This document shows positions 42,231 to 51,059 of a stretch of 64,000 bases of DNA, in pieces. The number at the start of each line of letters is the position of its first letter. Position 1 is the stretch's first letter. The notes under the pieces were generated by a model. It was not told the origin of the DNA and ran no database searches. It saw only the letters and a program-made list of their open reading frames with translations. A program made the position numbers and the translations under genes. Origin of the DNA: Hydrogenophilales bacterium 16-64-40 (lineage in GTDB: Bacteria > Pseudomonadota > Gammaproteobacteria > Burkholderiales > Thiobacillaceae); assembly GCA_002256995.1 (NCBI GenBank), contig NCGX01000010.1, positions 62,001 through 126,000 of the forward strand. The letters are read 5' to 3'.

Positions 42231-42297
42231 GCTCGCCCTCGGGCCGATGCCGCGAAGGTTGCAACGGTGCGAAAATCGGGGTGAGGGCGCCCCCTAC
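42231..42297. repeat. REP-like element, family A (degenerate)
   Basis: CGCTCGCCCTCGGGCCGATG ... GGTGAGGGCGCCCCCTAC. Confidence 0.6.
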
Positions 42298-42301
42298 GAG
42301 C

Positions 42302-43627
42302 CTATATGCGCCGTCCAGCCCCTTCATGGCCGAACTTGCTGGACGGATGCGGCGGCGGTTTTTTCGCTGGGGCCATCGTGGGCGTGGCCCGGGTCTTGTC
42401 GAGCACACCCGAGAATTTCGCCGCGAGAATCAAAACAATCATCAGGTGATAAGTCAGGTCGAAATAGGCCAGCCCCAGGAAGAGCCCCCCTGCCCCGTAT
42501 CCGACCAGACTGACCTGGATCATCGCGGCCAGGTCGGCCGCCCATTTTCGCTTGAGGTCATTCTTGCACTCACGAATAACCTGATTAGCACGCAGCCAGA
42601 CTAATACCGCCAGCAGAATGAACATGCCGAACCCGATGAAGCCGTGCTCGCCCATCACCTCGAAATAGATGCTGTGCACGTCGTGCACCCTGAAGGGCTC
42701 GGGGGCGTATTGACGGAAGGTCGGCGCCCTAAACATTTCGAACCCGCCGCCGGTGACCCGGGCCTTTGCTACATTGAATGCGGTATGCCAGGCGTTGATG
42801 CGCCCCAGTGCCGAGTCGTCTTCTTCATAGGTCTTGATCGTATCCATGCGGTCGTACCATTCCTGGGGCATCACCGATGCCATGATCGCGACCGCGATTG
42901 CCATGTAGATAGTCATGACGAGCTTGTGGCGGCTCTTGAACCACAGGAAAAAGCCCATGGCCGCCATCGCCAGCAAGCCGCCGCGCGACTGGCTGCCGAT
43001 GGCGGCGATTCCAGACAGCACCATGGCTGACGCCAGCCCCCAACGCACCCATTGCTGGCTAGCCTGCAAGTGCAGATAGCGGATCAGCGGAACGAGCATG
43101 GCCAGTACCAGCGCCATTTCATTGTTACCGCCGAAGAAGGTGCCGGCCGGACCCTGCACCCTGAACTGGCCGCCGTGCATGATGGTGAAGATGCCGCCCT
43201 TGACCCCGTAGTAACCCAATGACAAGGCAATGACCCAGATCATCCAGTTCAGATGCTGGCGTTCCTTGATGATCATGGCGGTGAGAAAAACCATGAGCTG
43301 GATTCTCCAGACCTTGCTCCACTGGTCCCACGCAAGCTCGGAATAAAACGCAAAATACGTGGTGAGGAGCATCCATCCGATGAACATCAGCAGCAATATC
43401 GTCTCTCGCGTCCAGATCATTCCCTTTTTCTCTTTCGAGAACATGAAGGCGGTGATGGTGACGATGGCAGTAATGAAAGCAAATGGCATGTCGTAGGCGA
43501 AGCCCCAGGCCTGCCGATGCGGGTTCATGTAGGCCAGCCAGCACCACAGCATGATGCCGACCCAGGGGCGCTTGAATATGAAAGGCAAGACGCCAAACAC
43601 AATTGCGGTGACCAGTATGTCTCTCAT
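42302..43627 (-). CDS. Putative O-glycosylation ligase, exosortase A system-associated (Wzy/WaaL-like)
   Basis: A 441-residue membrane protein with about 10-12 hydrophobic segments. The N-terminus (MRDILVTAIVFGVLPFIFKR PWVG) and the large periplasmic loop with HGGQFRVQGPAGTFFGGNNEMAL and VHSIYFEVMGEHGFIGFGMF match the family TIGR03097 as I remember it. Such enzymes polymerise EPS units or ligate glycan to protein. It is specific to genomes with XrtA. A 119-bp gap with a hairpin repeat separates it from the PaaK-like gene. Confidence 0.92.
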   Translation of the reverse strand: MRDILVTAIVFGVLPFIFKRPWVGIMLWCWLAYMNPHRQAWGFAYDMPFAFITAIVTITAFMFSKEKKGMIWTRETILLLMFIGWMLLTTYFAFYSELAWDQWSKVWRIQLMVFLTAMIIKERQHLNWMIWVIALSLGYYGVKGGIFTIMHGGQFRVQGPAGTFFGGNNEMALVLAMLVPLIRYLHLQASQQWVRWGLASAMVLSGIAAIGSQSRGGLLAMAAMGFFLWFKSRHKLVMTIYMAIAVAIMASVMPQEWYDRMDTIKTYEEDDSALGRINAWHTAFNVAKARVTGGGFEMFRAPTFRQYAPEPFRVHDVHSIYFEVMGEHGFIGFGMFILLAVLVWLRANQVIRECKNDLKRKWAADLAAMIQVSLVGYGAGGLFLGLAYFDLTYHLMIVLILAAKFSGVLDKTRATPTMAPAKKPPPHPSSKFGHEGAGRRI

Positions 43628-43695
43628 GCGAACTCAACTTTCTCGGCCATGACAGGTTTCATGGCAGGGGTATTCAGGACACGTCCAACAATCGT

Positions 43696-43718
43696 CATTC
43701 CGGGCTTGCCCCGGAATG
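43696..43718. repeat. CATTCCGGG-CTTGC-CCCGGAATG hairpin repeat
   Basis: Perfect 9-base arms with a 5-base loop upstream of the ligase gene and downstream of the PaaK-like gene. Could double as a terminator for the latter, though it lacks a T-run. Confidence 0.65.
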
Positions 43719-43746
43719 ATGAACCCGGAATAACTAGAAGCGCTTT

Positions 43747-45123
43747 TCATACAACAGCCTGCGCCAGCCCGTTCTGCAGGGGAACGTGACTGACGACATA
43801 ACGATGCTTGCCCGAGGCTTCTGGGGCAATGGCATCCAGCAGTTTCAGTTCGACGGACACCGTTGAGCCCAGACGTACCCGCAAGCCCTCACTGACAGCC
43901 TCGCGCGCGGCGTCGTTCCAGCGCACGTCCGGCACTACCTGCACTTCCATCCGGTCGACCGTGTGCTGGATCAGCTTGAACTGGCCGACGCCCGGGATCG
44001 CACGCAGCACATAAATCACCGCCAGCGCATGCATGATGCGGCCGTCGGCGGCGACGATGAAATCGGTCTGCCGGCCGACCACGGCATCCAGCACGTCGAG
44101 GCCGCGCCCGCCGGGATCGGTCTTGCCCGCACGCCGGACCACGTCGCCAGTGCGGTAGCGGATGAAGGGCTGCGCCTCGGATACAAGGCTGGTGATCACC
44201 GCCTCGCCCTCCTCCACCGGATTGCCGGCGTCGTCGAGCACTTCGATGATATGCGTTTCGCTCATTTGCAGCAGGGTGCCATTCGGCGATTGCAGCGCCA
44301 TCAGGCCGGCATCTCGCGCGCCGTACTCGACCGAGACCGGCACGCCGAACAGCCGTTCGATCAGGTCGCGCTGGTGCGGAAACAGCGGCTCGCCGGTGGT
44401 GCTCACCACGCGCAATGCGGGCAGCTTGGGGCGGATGCCGCGTGATTCGGCGTGCGCCGCCAGCAGCGCCAGACTGCTGGCATAGCCATAGATCGCCTTC
44501 GGGTTCCATGCCTGGATCGCCGCCAGATAGTCATCCATGCGCGCGGGCGACATTTCAAACGCATTCAGAAGCAGCTGATTCACCAGGCGGTCGCGCAGGG
44601 TCTTGATGCGGTCGGTCTTGTTCAGTTCTACTGGCGCGCCCCACAGGTATACCTCGCGCTCCCCCGGTTGCACGCCCCACCAGCGGCGTGCACGTAGGCG
44701 GCCTGCGGCATCGGCGGCCTGACGTGCACGGCCGAAATAGAAGATCAGCGGCTCGCCGCTGGAACCACCGGTGGTGTACTTGAACACCCCGCCCGGCACC
44801 CCGCGCCACACCAGCTGCTCTACGTTATCGCGGGCATCGCGCTTGTTCATCGTCGGCAGGCGTGACAGATCGCCAAGTGTCACTGCCCCCGCTCTGGCCG
44901 CTTCTTCCATCCCGGCTGCACGCAGGCGGTCGGCGTGCCAGGGGCTCTGTGCCAGTGCGCTTCGCAGCAGTGCGTTGAGGCGGCCCGTCTGATAGACGCG
45001 CATGGCATCGTGCGACAGCCATTGGGTGCGATCAAGTTCAGCGAGCATCGCAAAGGTAGGGCGGTGCATCGCCGCTTCCTGTGCGCGAAATATGCTGCGG
45101 GCAAACCAGGCGGGGACGCTCAT
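43747..45123 (-). CDS. PaaK-like AMP-forming ligase (phenylacetate-CoA ligase family)
   Basis: A 458-residue adenylate-forming enzyme. FKYTTGGSSGEPLIFYFG is the phosphate-binding loop, VVSTTGEPLFPHQRDLIERL and VEYGARDAGLMALQSP form the central motifs, and FIRYRTGDVVRRA holds the hinge Asp. Relatives occur regularly in XrtA EPS loci; the substrate is more likely an acyl or amino group of the polysaccharide than phenylacetate. The start overlaps the glycosyltransferase stop by 4 bp. Confidence 0.88.
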   Translation of the reverse strand: MSVPAWFARSIFRAQEAAMHRPTFAMLAELDRTQWLSHDAMRVYQTGRLNALLRSALAQSPWHADRLRAAGMEEAARAGAVTLGDLSRLPTMNKRDARDNVEQLVWRGVPGGVFKYTTGGSSGEPLIFYFGRARQAADAAGRLRARRWWGVQPGEREVYLWGAPVELNKTDRIKTLRDRLVNQLLLNAFEMSPARMDDYLAAIQAWNPKAIYGYASSLALLAAHAESRGIRPKLPALRVVSTTGEPLFPHQRDLIERLFGVPVSVEYGARDAGLMALQSPNGTLLQMSETHIIEVLDDAGNPVEEGEAVITSLVSEAQPFIRYRTGDVVRRAGKTDPGGRGLDVLDAVVGRQTDFIVAADGRIMHALAVIYVLRAIPGVGQFKLIQHTVDRMEVQVVPDVRWNDAAREAVSEGLRVRLGSTVSVELKLLDAIAPEASGKHRYVVSHVPLQNGLAQAVV

Positions 45124-46364
45124 TTGACGGCGAACTCCGGTTGCACAGAAGCATGGTCGATGAGATTTTCGTAAGCCCGCAGCAATTGCGCCACGCACTT
45201 GTCCCAGTGATTGTCGCGGGCGTAACCGAGGATCGTGGCGCGGTCCCATTCCTTGTTGAGCGCGGCATCCAGCGCCTGCTGCAAGGCTGCGCTGTCGCCG
45301 AATGGAACGATGCTGCCGAGTTCCTCGCGGCATACCACTTCGGCGTTGCCGCCAACGTCGGTGGAAATTACGGGCAGGCCGCAGGCCATGGCTTCGAGAA
45401 AGACGTTGGCCCAGCCTTCGTTGCGGGTGGCGAGCACAAACACATCGGATGCCGACAACGGCCACTTGAGTTCGTCCGGCGGCAGTGCGCCAAGGAAATG
45501 CACGCGATCGGCCAGCCCCAGCCGTGCCACCTGGGCGGTGAGTTCGGTGCGGTTGTCGCCTTCCGGGCTGGCGCCGCCGACGATGAGGTAGTGCAGATCA
45601 GGGTGATGTTTGAGCAGCGCCGGCAGGACGTCGATGACGCGGTGCAGGCCCTTGCGCTCGACCAGGGCGCCCACCGAGACCAGCACCTTCGCGCTGTCCG
45701 GCAGGCCGAAGCGGACGCGGGCGACGGCGCGGGCCACCGGCTGGAAGCGCTCCGTGTCGATGCCGTTGCCGACGACTTCGGTTTTATCTTCGGCGGCGCC
45801 CAGTTCGATCGCCAGGCGGCGCAGGGAATCGGAGACGGAGAACACCCGGGCAGCGGATTTCAGGGTGCGCGACAGCCGTGGGCGCAGCACGGCGTTCCTG
45901 CTGTGCGGCACTTCGGTGCCGCGCAGGGTGATCGTCGCTGGCAGGCCGAGCCAGCGCCCCAGCCGGGTGGCGGCTTCGCCGTCGGGGTAGGTGAAATGGG
46001 CATCGATCAGTTGCGCGCCCTGGCGCTTCAATTTTCGCATCAGACCGACGCTCGCCAGCGCCATCGACCAGCCGTCGAGCTGGCGCAGCAGGCCGGGAAC
46101 CGACAGATAGCGCGGGTGGTAGACGCGGATTCCCTGCTGGATTTCCAGCGCCGGGGCCTGCGGGCGGTAGCCGGGGCGCAGCAGGCGGATCAGCGACTGC
46201 CCGGGAAACCACGGCTGCGGCGAGACGACGGCGAGCGGCCGGTGCTGAGCGACGCGGAACATGCGCTCGCGAATGAACAGGCCGGCGCCGGGGCGCGCCG
46301 CGCTGGGGAAGAGCGCGCTGAACACGACCAGATCGATGCGGTCGGATGGGCGATTTTCAGCCAA
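45120..46364 (-). CDS. Family 4 glycosyltransferase
   Basis: A 414-residue GT-B enzyme. LVVFSALFPSAARPGAGLFI, the central LPATITLRGTEVPHSRN, KVLVSVGALVERKGLHRVI and NEGWANVFLEAMACGLPVIS (E-x7-E) are typical of family 4. It overlaps the upstream glycosyltransferase by 8 bp and the PaaK-like gene by 4 bp, so all three are translated as one unit. Confidence 0.93.
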   Translation of the reverse strand: MAENRPSDRIDLVVFSALFPSAARPGAGLFIRERMFRVAQHRPLAVVSPQPWFPGQSLIRLLRPGYRPQAPALEIQQGIRVYHPRYLSVPGLLRQLDGWSMALASVGLMRKLKRQGAQLIDAHFTYPDGEAATRLGRWLGLPATITLRGTEVPHSRNAVLRPRLSRTLKSAARVFSVSDSLRRLAIELGAAEDKTEVVGNGIDTERFQPVARAVARVRFGLPDSAKVLVSVGALVERKGLHRVIDVLPALLKHHPDLHYLIVGGASPEGDNRTELTAQVARLGLADRVHFLGALPPDELKWPLSASDVFVLATRNEGWANVFLEAMACGLPVISTDVGGNAEVVCREELGSIVPFGDSAALQQALDAALNKEWDRATILGYARDNHWDKCVAQLLRAYENLIDHASVQPEFAVK

Positions 46365-47583
46365 GCGCGGTCACCATGCCGGATTTGACGAGGCTGCCGT
46401 ACACGCCGCGGTAGCGCGCCACGCTGGCAGCCCAGGTGCGCTCGGACTCGACGAACTGGCGGCCGTTTTTCTTCATGCTGTCCCAGCCCTGCTCGTACTT
46501 GAGCAGGCCCACCACCTTGCTGGCGAGGTCGCCCGCGTTGCCGGCGTGGAACAGGACGCCGGTCTTGCCGTCCTGGATCAGTTCCTTGTGGCCGCCGACG
46601 TCGGACGCCACCATCAGCCGACCCTGCGCCATGGCTTCCAGCGGCTTCAGCGGGGTGACCAGTTCGGTCAGCCGCATCGGGTGGCGTGGATAAACCAGCA
46701 CGTCGACCAGATCGTAATAGCGGTTGACGTCGGCGTGCGGCACGCGCCCGGTGAACACCACGCGGTCCTTGAGGTCGAGCGCCATCACTTGCTGCTTCAG
46801 CGCAGCATCCTGCGGCCCGCCGCCGACCAGCAGCACCTTGACGTCGGGCATCTGCTTCGTGATGGCCGGCAGCGCGGCGATCAGCAGATCGAGCCCTTCG
46901 TAAGCGTAGAACGAGCCGATGAAGCCGAGCACGCGGCTGCTGCCGAGGCCGAGTTTCATTTTCAGTTCGGCATCGGGCTTGCCGCCGACGACGAATTGGT
47001 CGACATCGACGGCATTGGGGATGACGGTGATCTTGCCAGGCGGGATGCCGCGTGCGACGAGATCGCGGCGCAGGCCTTCGCAGATGACGGTGACGGCGTC
47101 GGCGTTTTTCACCGCCCAGGTTTCCAGCGCGCGGGTGAGCTTGTAGCGCAGGCTGCCTTCCTGGGTGCTGCCGTGGTCGACCGCGGCGTCTTCCCAGAAG
47201 GCGCGAATTTCATAGACGACGGGGATGTCCAGCTTGCGGCCGACGCGGATCGCCGGCACCGCGTCGAGCACCGGCGAATGGGCATGGATGATGTCGGGTT
47301 GCAGTTCCTTCGCCAGGCCCAGCAGGCGTTTTTCGATTGCACCCATCACCGCGAAGGGGTCGCCGCCGGGCAGTTTCGCCAGCACGCCGGTGGGCTTGGG
47401 CGTGCGGTAGAAGTGGAGGCCGTCGGCGTCTTCTTCCAGCACGTTGCAGTTGAGTTGCTTGGGGCCGGACAGGTGATAGGTGTCCCAGCCCAGCTTCCGC
47501 TGGTTGCGCAGGATGGCGGCACTGCGGAAGGTGTAGCCGGAATGCAGCGGCAGGGTGTGGTCGAAGACGTGGAGGATTTTCAT
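46357..47583 (-). CDS. Family 4 glycosyltransferase, exosortase A-associated (Daro_2409-like)
   Basis: A 408-residue GT-B enzyme whose N-terminus MKILHVFDHTLPLHSGYTFR is characteristic of the XrtA-associated group I recall as TIGR04063. IIHAHSPVLDAVPAI, YEIRAFWEDAAVDHG, VLGFIGSFYAYEGLDLLIAA and HPMRLTELVTPLKPLEAMAQ follow. First gene of a three-gene coupled run; a repeat-filled gap lies upstream. Confidence 0.93.
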   Translation of the reverse strand: MKILHVFDHTLPLHSGYTFRSAAILRNQRKLGWDTYHLSGPKQLNCNVLEEDADGLHFYRTPKPTGVLAKLPGGDPFAVMGAIEKRLLGLAKELQPDIIHAHSPVLDAVPAIRVGRKLDIPVVYEIRAFWEDAAVDHGSTQEGSLRYKLTRALETWAVKNADAVTVICEGLRRDLVARGIPPGKITVIPNAVDVDQFVVGGKPDAELKMKLGLGSSRVLGFIGSFYAYEGLDLLIAALPAITKQMPDVKVLLVGGGPQDAALKQQVMALDLKDRVVFTGRVPHADVNRYYDLVDVLVYPRHPMRLTELVTPLKPLEAMAQGRLMVASDVGGHKELIQDGKTGVLFHAGNAGDLASKVVGLLKYEQGWDSMKKNGRQFVESERTWAASVARYRGVYGSLVKSGMVTALG

Positions 47584-47620
47584 GGGGTGTCAGGCGAAAC
47601 GGGTCGCATCCACAGGACGG

Positions 47621-47813
47621 GGTTGTAGGAGCACCCGCAAGGGCTAGGCCGTGGTTGTCCCCGCAAGGGAGAGGCCGCATCTGTAAAGCCGACAAGTCGG
47701 CAACAACTGCGCACTAAAACCGCTGAAGGGGTAACAACCACGCTCGCCCGCCCTCGGGCCGATTGCAGGCGGTAGCGCGGCGCGGGCAATCGCGGCGAGG
47801 ACGCCGCTCCTAC
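47621..47813. repeat. Compound repeat: family C joined to family A
   Basis: TTGTAGGAGCACCCGCAAGG at 47621 starts family C, with GCCGACAAGTCGGC inside; family A follows from CGCTCGCCCGCCCTCGGGCC (47741) to GGACGCCGCTCCTAC (47813). Fills the gap between the amidotransferase and glycosyltransferase genes. Confidence 0.7.
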
Positions 47814-47833
47814 AAAGGGCATCGGGGCCGGCA

Positions 47834-49753
47834 TCATGCGGCCTGCCGCTCCGTTTCGTCCATGCCCAGCACCTGGCCGAGGAAGGCGTCGAACATCAGC
47901 ACGGTCCACAGGATGACGGAATAATCGCGGCGGCCGGACTGATGCGTCTCGACCACCTCGCGCAGGAAATCCTGGTTGAACAGGCCGGTGGATGCCAGCC
48001 GCTCCCCCAGCACCACGCCGCGGATGATGGCGGCCAGCGGGCCGCGGAACCATGCGGCCAGCGGCACCGAGAAACCCATTTTCTTGCGGTACAGAACGTC
48101 GTGCGGCAGATAGGGTTCCATCGACTTTTTCAGCAGGTACTTGCCCTCGGTGCCGCGCAGCTTGAGGTCGACCGGCAGGCCCGAGACCCAGCCCATCAGT
48201 TCGTGGTCGAGCAGCGGCTCGCGCACTTCGAGGCCATGCGCCATGCTGGCGCGGTCGACCTTGGTGAGGATGTCGCCGACCAGGTAGGTCTTCATGTCGA
48301 GGTACTGCACCAGCGACAGCGGGTCGTCGGTGGGCGCCACGGCGGCGTGGCGGCGCAGCACTTCCACCGCTTGGTAGCCCTGCAGTTCGCGCGTGAAGGC
48401 CGGCGAGAACAGCTGGCGGCGCTGGGTGTCGGACAACAGCGAGACGCCGTGGAAGTAGCCTTCGACGGTGTCGCGTGCCAGCGACTCGAAGGTAGTCTTG
48501 GCGCGGAATACCTTAGGCGCCCAGTCGGCCTTGGGGTAGAGCTTGCCGAGCGTGCCGAACAGCGGGCGGCGCAGCGCCAGCGGCATCACGGCGCGCATGC
48601 GCTCTTCGTAGCGGAACCAGCGGTAGCGCCGGTAGCCGGCAAAGTGCTCGTCGCCGCCGTCGCCGGAGAGTGCGACCTTGACGTGCTTGCGCGCGAGTTC
48701 GCACACCCGGTAGGTCGGCAGTGCGGACGAATCGGCGTAGGGCTCGTCGTACACGCCGGCGAGCTTGTCGACCAGGCTGAAGTCGTTGGAGGCGACGGTC
48801 TCGATGTGGTGATTCGTCTTGTAGCGGTCGGCGACCTTCTGGGCGAATTCGATTTCGTTGAATGCGGGATCGTCGAAGCCGATCGAGCAGGTGTTCACCG
48901 GGACTGCTGACTGCGTGGCCATCATCGCCACCACCGCGCTGGAATCGACGCCACCCGACAGGAAGGCACCCAGCGGCACGTCGGCGATCATGCGCAGGCG
49001 GATCGATTCCTGCATGCGCTCGACCAGCTCGTCCATCGCGCCGGCCTCGTCCGTAACCTTTACCGGGGTGAACGGCATGTCCCAGTACTGCTTCGGCAGC
49101 GCGCGCGCCTGGTCGCGCTTGATCGTGAGGGTGAAGCCCGGCGGCAGCTTACAGGCGCGCTTGAAAATGGTGCGCGGCTCGGGCACGTAACCGTAGGCAA
49201 AATATTCCTCGACCGCCAGCGGATCGATGTCGCGCGCGAGGCTGGGATGCACCATCAGCGACTTCAGCTCGGAGCCGAAAATAAATTCGCCGGTGTCGAG
49301 GAAGGCGTAATACAGCGGCTTGACGCCGAAGCGGTCGCGCACCACGAACAGTGTTTCCTGCTTGCGGTCCCACAGCGCGAACGCGAACATGCCGCGGAAG
49401 CGTGCAACGCAGGCTTCGCCCCAGGCTTCCCAGGCGTGGACGATGACTTCGGTGTCGGAGTGGGTGCGGAAGGTATGGCCAAGTGCTTCGAGCTCGGGCA
49501 CCAGCTCCTGGAAGTTGTAGATCTCGCCGTTGAACACGACGACGACGCTGCCGTCCTCGTTGAACAGCGGCTGCTGGCCGCTGGACAGGTCGATGATCGA
49601 CAACCGCCGATGCCCCAACCCCAATCCCGGCTCCAGATGCAGGCCGCCCTCGTCGGGACCGCGGTGGAACTGGGTCTCGTTCATGCGATGCAGCAGCTCG
49701 CGTGAAATCTCGTTCACGCTGCGGGTGTCGAAAATGCCGGTTATGCCGCACAT
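47834..49753 (-). CDS. Asparagine synthase-type amidotransferase, exosortase A-associated
   Basis: A 639-residue glutamine-dependent amidotransferase. Start MCGITGIFDTRSV provides the nucleophile Cys2, with RGPDEGG and FNGEIYNF completing the glutaminase site. The synthetase domain has FLSGGVDSSAVV, DEPYADSSALPTY and ALSGDGGDEHFAGY. It matches the XrtA-locus group (TIGR03108 by memory), thought to amidate uronic acids in EPS. The ATG at 49753 is fixed by MCGI; the upstream extension is repeat DNA. Confidence 0.95.
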   Translation of the reverse strand: MCGITGIFDTRSVNEISRELLHRMNETQFHRGPDEGGLHLEPGLGLGHRRLSIIDLSSGQQPLFNEDGSVVVVFNGEIYNFQELVPELEALGHTFRTHSDTEVIVHAWEAWGEACVARFRGMFAFALWDRKQETLFVVRDRFGVKPLYYAFLDTGEFIFGSELKSLMVHPSLARDIDPLAVEEYFAYGYVPEPRTIFKRACKLPPGFTLTIKRDQARALPKQYWDMPFTPVKVTDEAGAMDELVERMQESIRLRMIADVPLGAFLSGGVDSSAVVAMMATQSAVPVNTCSIGFDDPAFNEIEFAQKVADRYKTNHHIETVASNDFSLVDKLAGVYDEPYADSSALPTYRVCELARKHVKVALSGDGGDEHFAGYRRYRWFRYEERMRAVMPLALRRPLFGTLGKLYPKADWAPKVFRAKTTFESLARDTVEGYFHGVSLLSDTQRRQLFSPAFTRELQGYQAVEVLRRHAAVAPTDDPLSLVQYLDMKTYLVGDILTKVDRASMAHGLEVREPLLDHELMGWVSGLPVDLKLRGTEGKYLLKKSMEPYLPHDVLYRKKMGFSVPLAAWFRGPLAAIIRGVVLGERLASTGLFNQDFLREVVETHQSGRRDYSVILWTVLMFDAFLGQVLGMDETERQAA

Positions 49754-49776
49754 AGGATTCGGTTCGGGTGGGGTTG

Positions 49777-49898
49777 TTGTAGGAGCACCCGCAAGGGGTA
49801 GGCCGTGTTTGCAATGCCGCTGTCCCAAGGGATACACCTTCGGATAAAGCGGCAACAACCACGCTCGCCCGCCCCCGGGCCGATCGCGGCGGGAGCGG
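49777..49898. repeat. Compound repeat: family C joined to a truncated family A
   Basis: TGTAGGAGCACCCGCAAGGG (49777) to CACGCTCGCCCGCCCCCGGG (49860) and then GCGGCGGGAGC. The right arm of family A is cut short. Confidence 0.65.
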
Positions 49899-49934
49899 TC
49901 ATGTCGACATAGCGGTTCAGGTGTCGGTGTCCCA

Positions 49935-51059
49935 TCAATGTTTTCTACCCAATGTCAGTTCGTAGACCAGGCTGTAGGCCTCGGCCATGACCGGAATGCT
50001 GAAGCGCTGCACGGCGTGCTGCCGCGCATGCGCCCCCTGTTCGGCAATGCGCGCCGGTGCATCCAGATACGCGAGCAAGGCCTGTGCCATGCCGCCCACA
50101 TCGCCCGGCTGGACCAGCATGCCGTTGACGCCCTCTTCCACCAGTTCGAGATTGCCGCCCACCGCGGTGGCGATCACCGGCAGGCCGCTCGCCAGCGCTT
50201 CCAGAATGGTATTGGAAATCCCCTCGTTTTTGGACGGCAGCACGAACACGTCGAGCACCTGCATGATGTCCGCGATGTCGTCGCGCGCGCCCGGCAGCCA
50301 GGCCAGGTGCGCCAGGCCGGCGGCCTGCAGCAGGTCGAGGCAGGTCTTGCGGGCCGGGCCCTCGCCGACGATGACCAGGCGCGCGCGCGCGGCACGTTCG
50401 GGCTGCTGCCGCACCAGCTGGATGAAGGCCCGCGTGAGCGTGGGGTAATCTTTGACCGCGACCATGCGCCCCACCGAGCCGAACACGATGCTGTCGGGAT
50501 GGGCGAACGCTGGCCGCGCACCTTCGCGCGGATGGAATTTTTCGCTGTCGACGCCGTTGTAGATATGGTGCAACTTGCGCGGCGGCACGCGGATGGCCAG
50601 GCGCAGCCATGTCTCAAGGTCCTGGCTCACGGCAATGTAGTTCGACACAAAGGGCTTGGCGGCGCGGCGCAACACGTTGTATTTCCAGTTCTGGCCATAC
50701 AGATCGAACACGTCGCGCCCATGCTCGCCGTGCACGGTGGCGCGGATGCCGGCGGCCGCAGCGACGAACTGCGCCTCCAGCGCCGCCAGGTTGCGGGTGT
50801 GCACCAGATCGGGCTTGAGTTGGCGCAGCAGCTTCCACAAGCGCAGCGTCCAGCCGAAGCCATGGCCGGGGGCGCGGTGCAGCGCATGGAATTCGACCGG
50901 CTGCGCGGTGATTCGCTGGCGAAAATCGCCGTAGTCGGTGAGCGCGACCACGGTGTGGCGGTAACGGTCCGGCGGCAGGGTGTTGAACAGGTTGACCATG
51001 CCGTTTTCCATGCCACCGGTATCGAAGCGATGGACGATATGCACGATGTGTGCAGTCAC
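49935..51059 (-). CDS. Family 4 sugar transferase, PEP-CTERM/EpsH1-associated (Stp2-like)
   Basis: A 374-residue GT-B enzyme. IVHIVHRFDTGGMENGMVNL is diagnostic of the exosortase-locus group I recall as TIGR03088; VHGEHGRDVFDLYG, YNGVDSEKFHPRE, VFGSVGRMVAVKDYPTL and KNEGISNTILEALASGLPVI follow. The start is GTG at 51059, overlapping the exosortase stop by 4 bp (GTGA). The longer frame upstream runs through xrtA and is not coding. Confidence 0.93.
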   Translation of the reverse strand: MTAHIVHIVHRFDTGGMENGMVNLFNTLPPDRYRHTVVALTDYGDFRQRITAQPVEFHALHRAPGHGFGWTLRLWKLLRQLKPDLVHTRNLAALEAQFVAAAAGIRATVHGEHGRDVFDLYGQNWKYNVLRRAAKPFVSNYIAVSQDLETWLRLAIRVPPRKLHHIYNGVDSEKFHPREGARPAFAHPDSIVFGSVGRMVAVKDYPTLTRAFIQLVRQQPERAARARLVIVGEGPARKTCLDLLQAAGLAHLAWLPGARDDIADIMQVLDVFVLPSKNEGISNTILEALASGLPVIATAVGGNLELVEEGVNGMLVQPGDVGGMAQALLAYLDAPARIAEQGAHARQHAVQRFSIPVMAEAYSLVYELTLGRKH

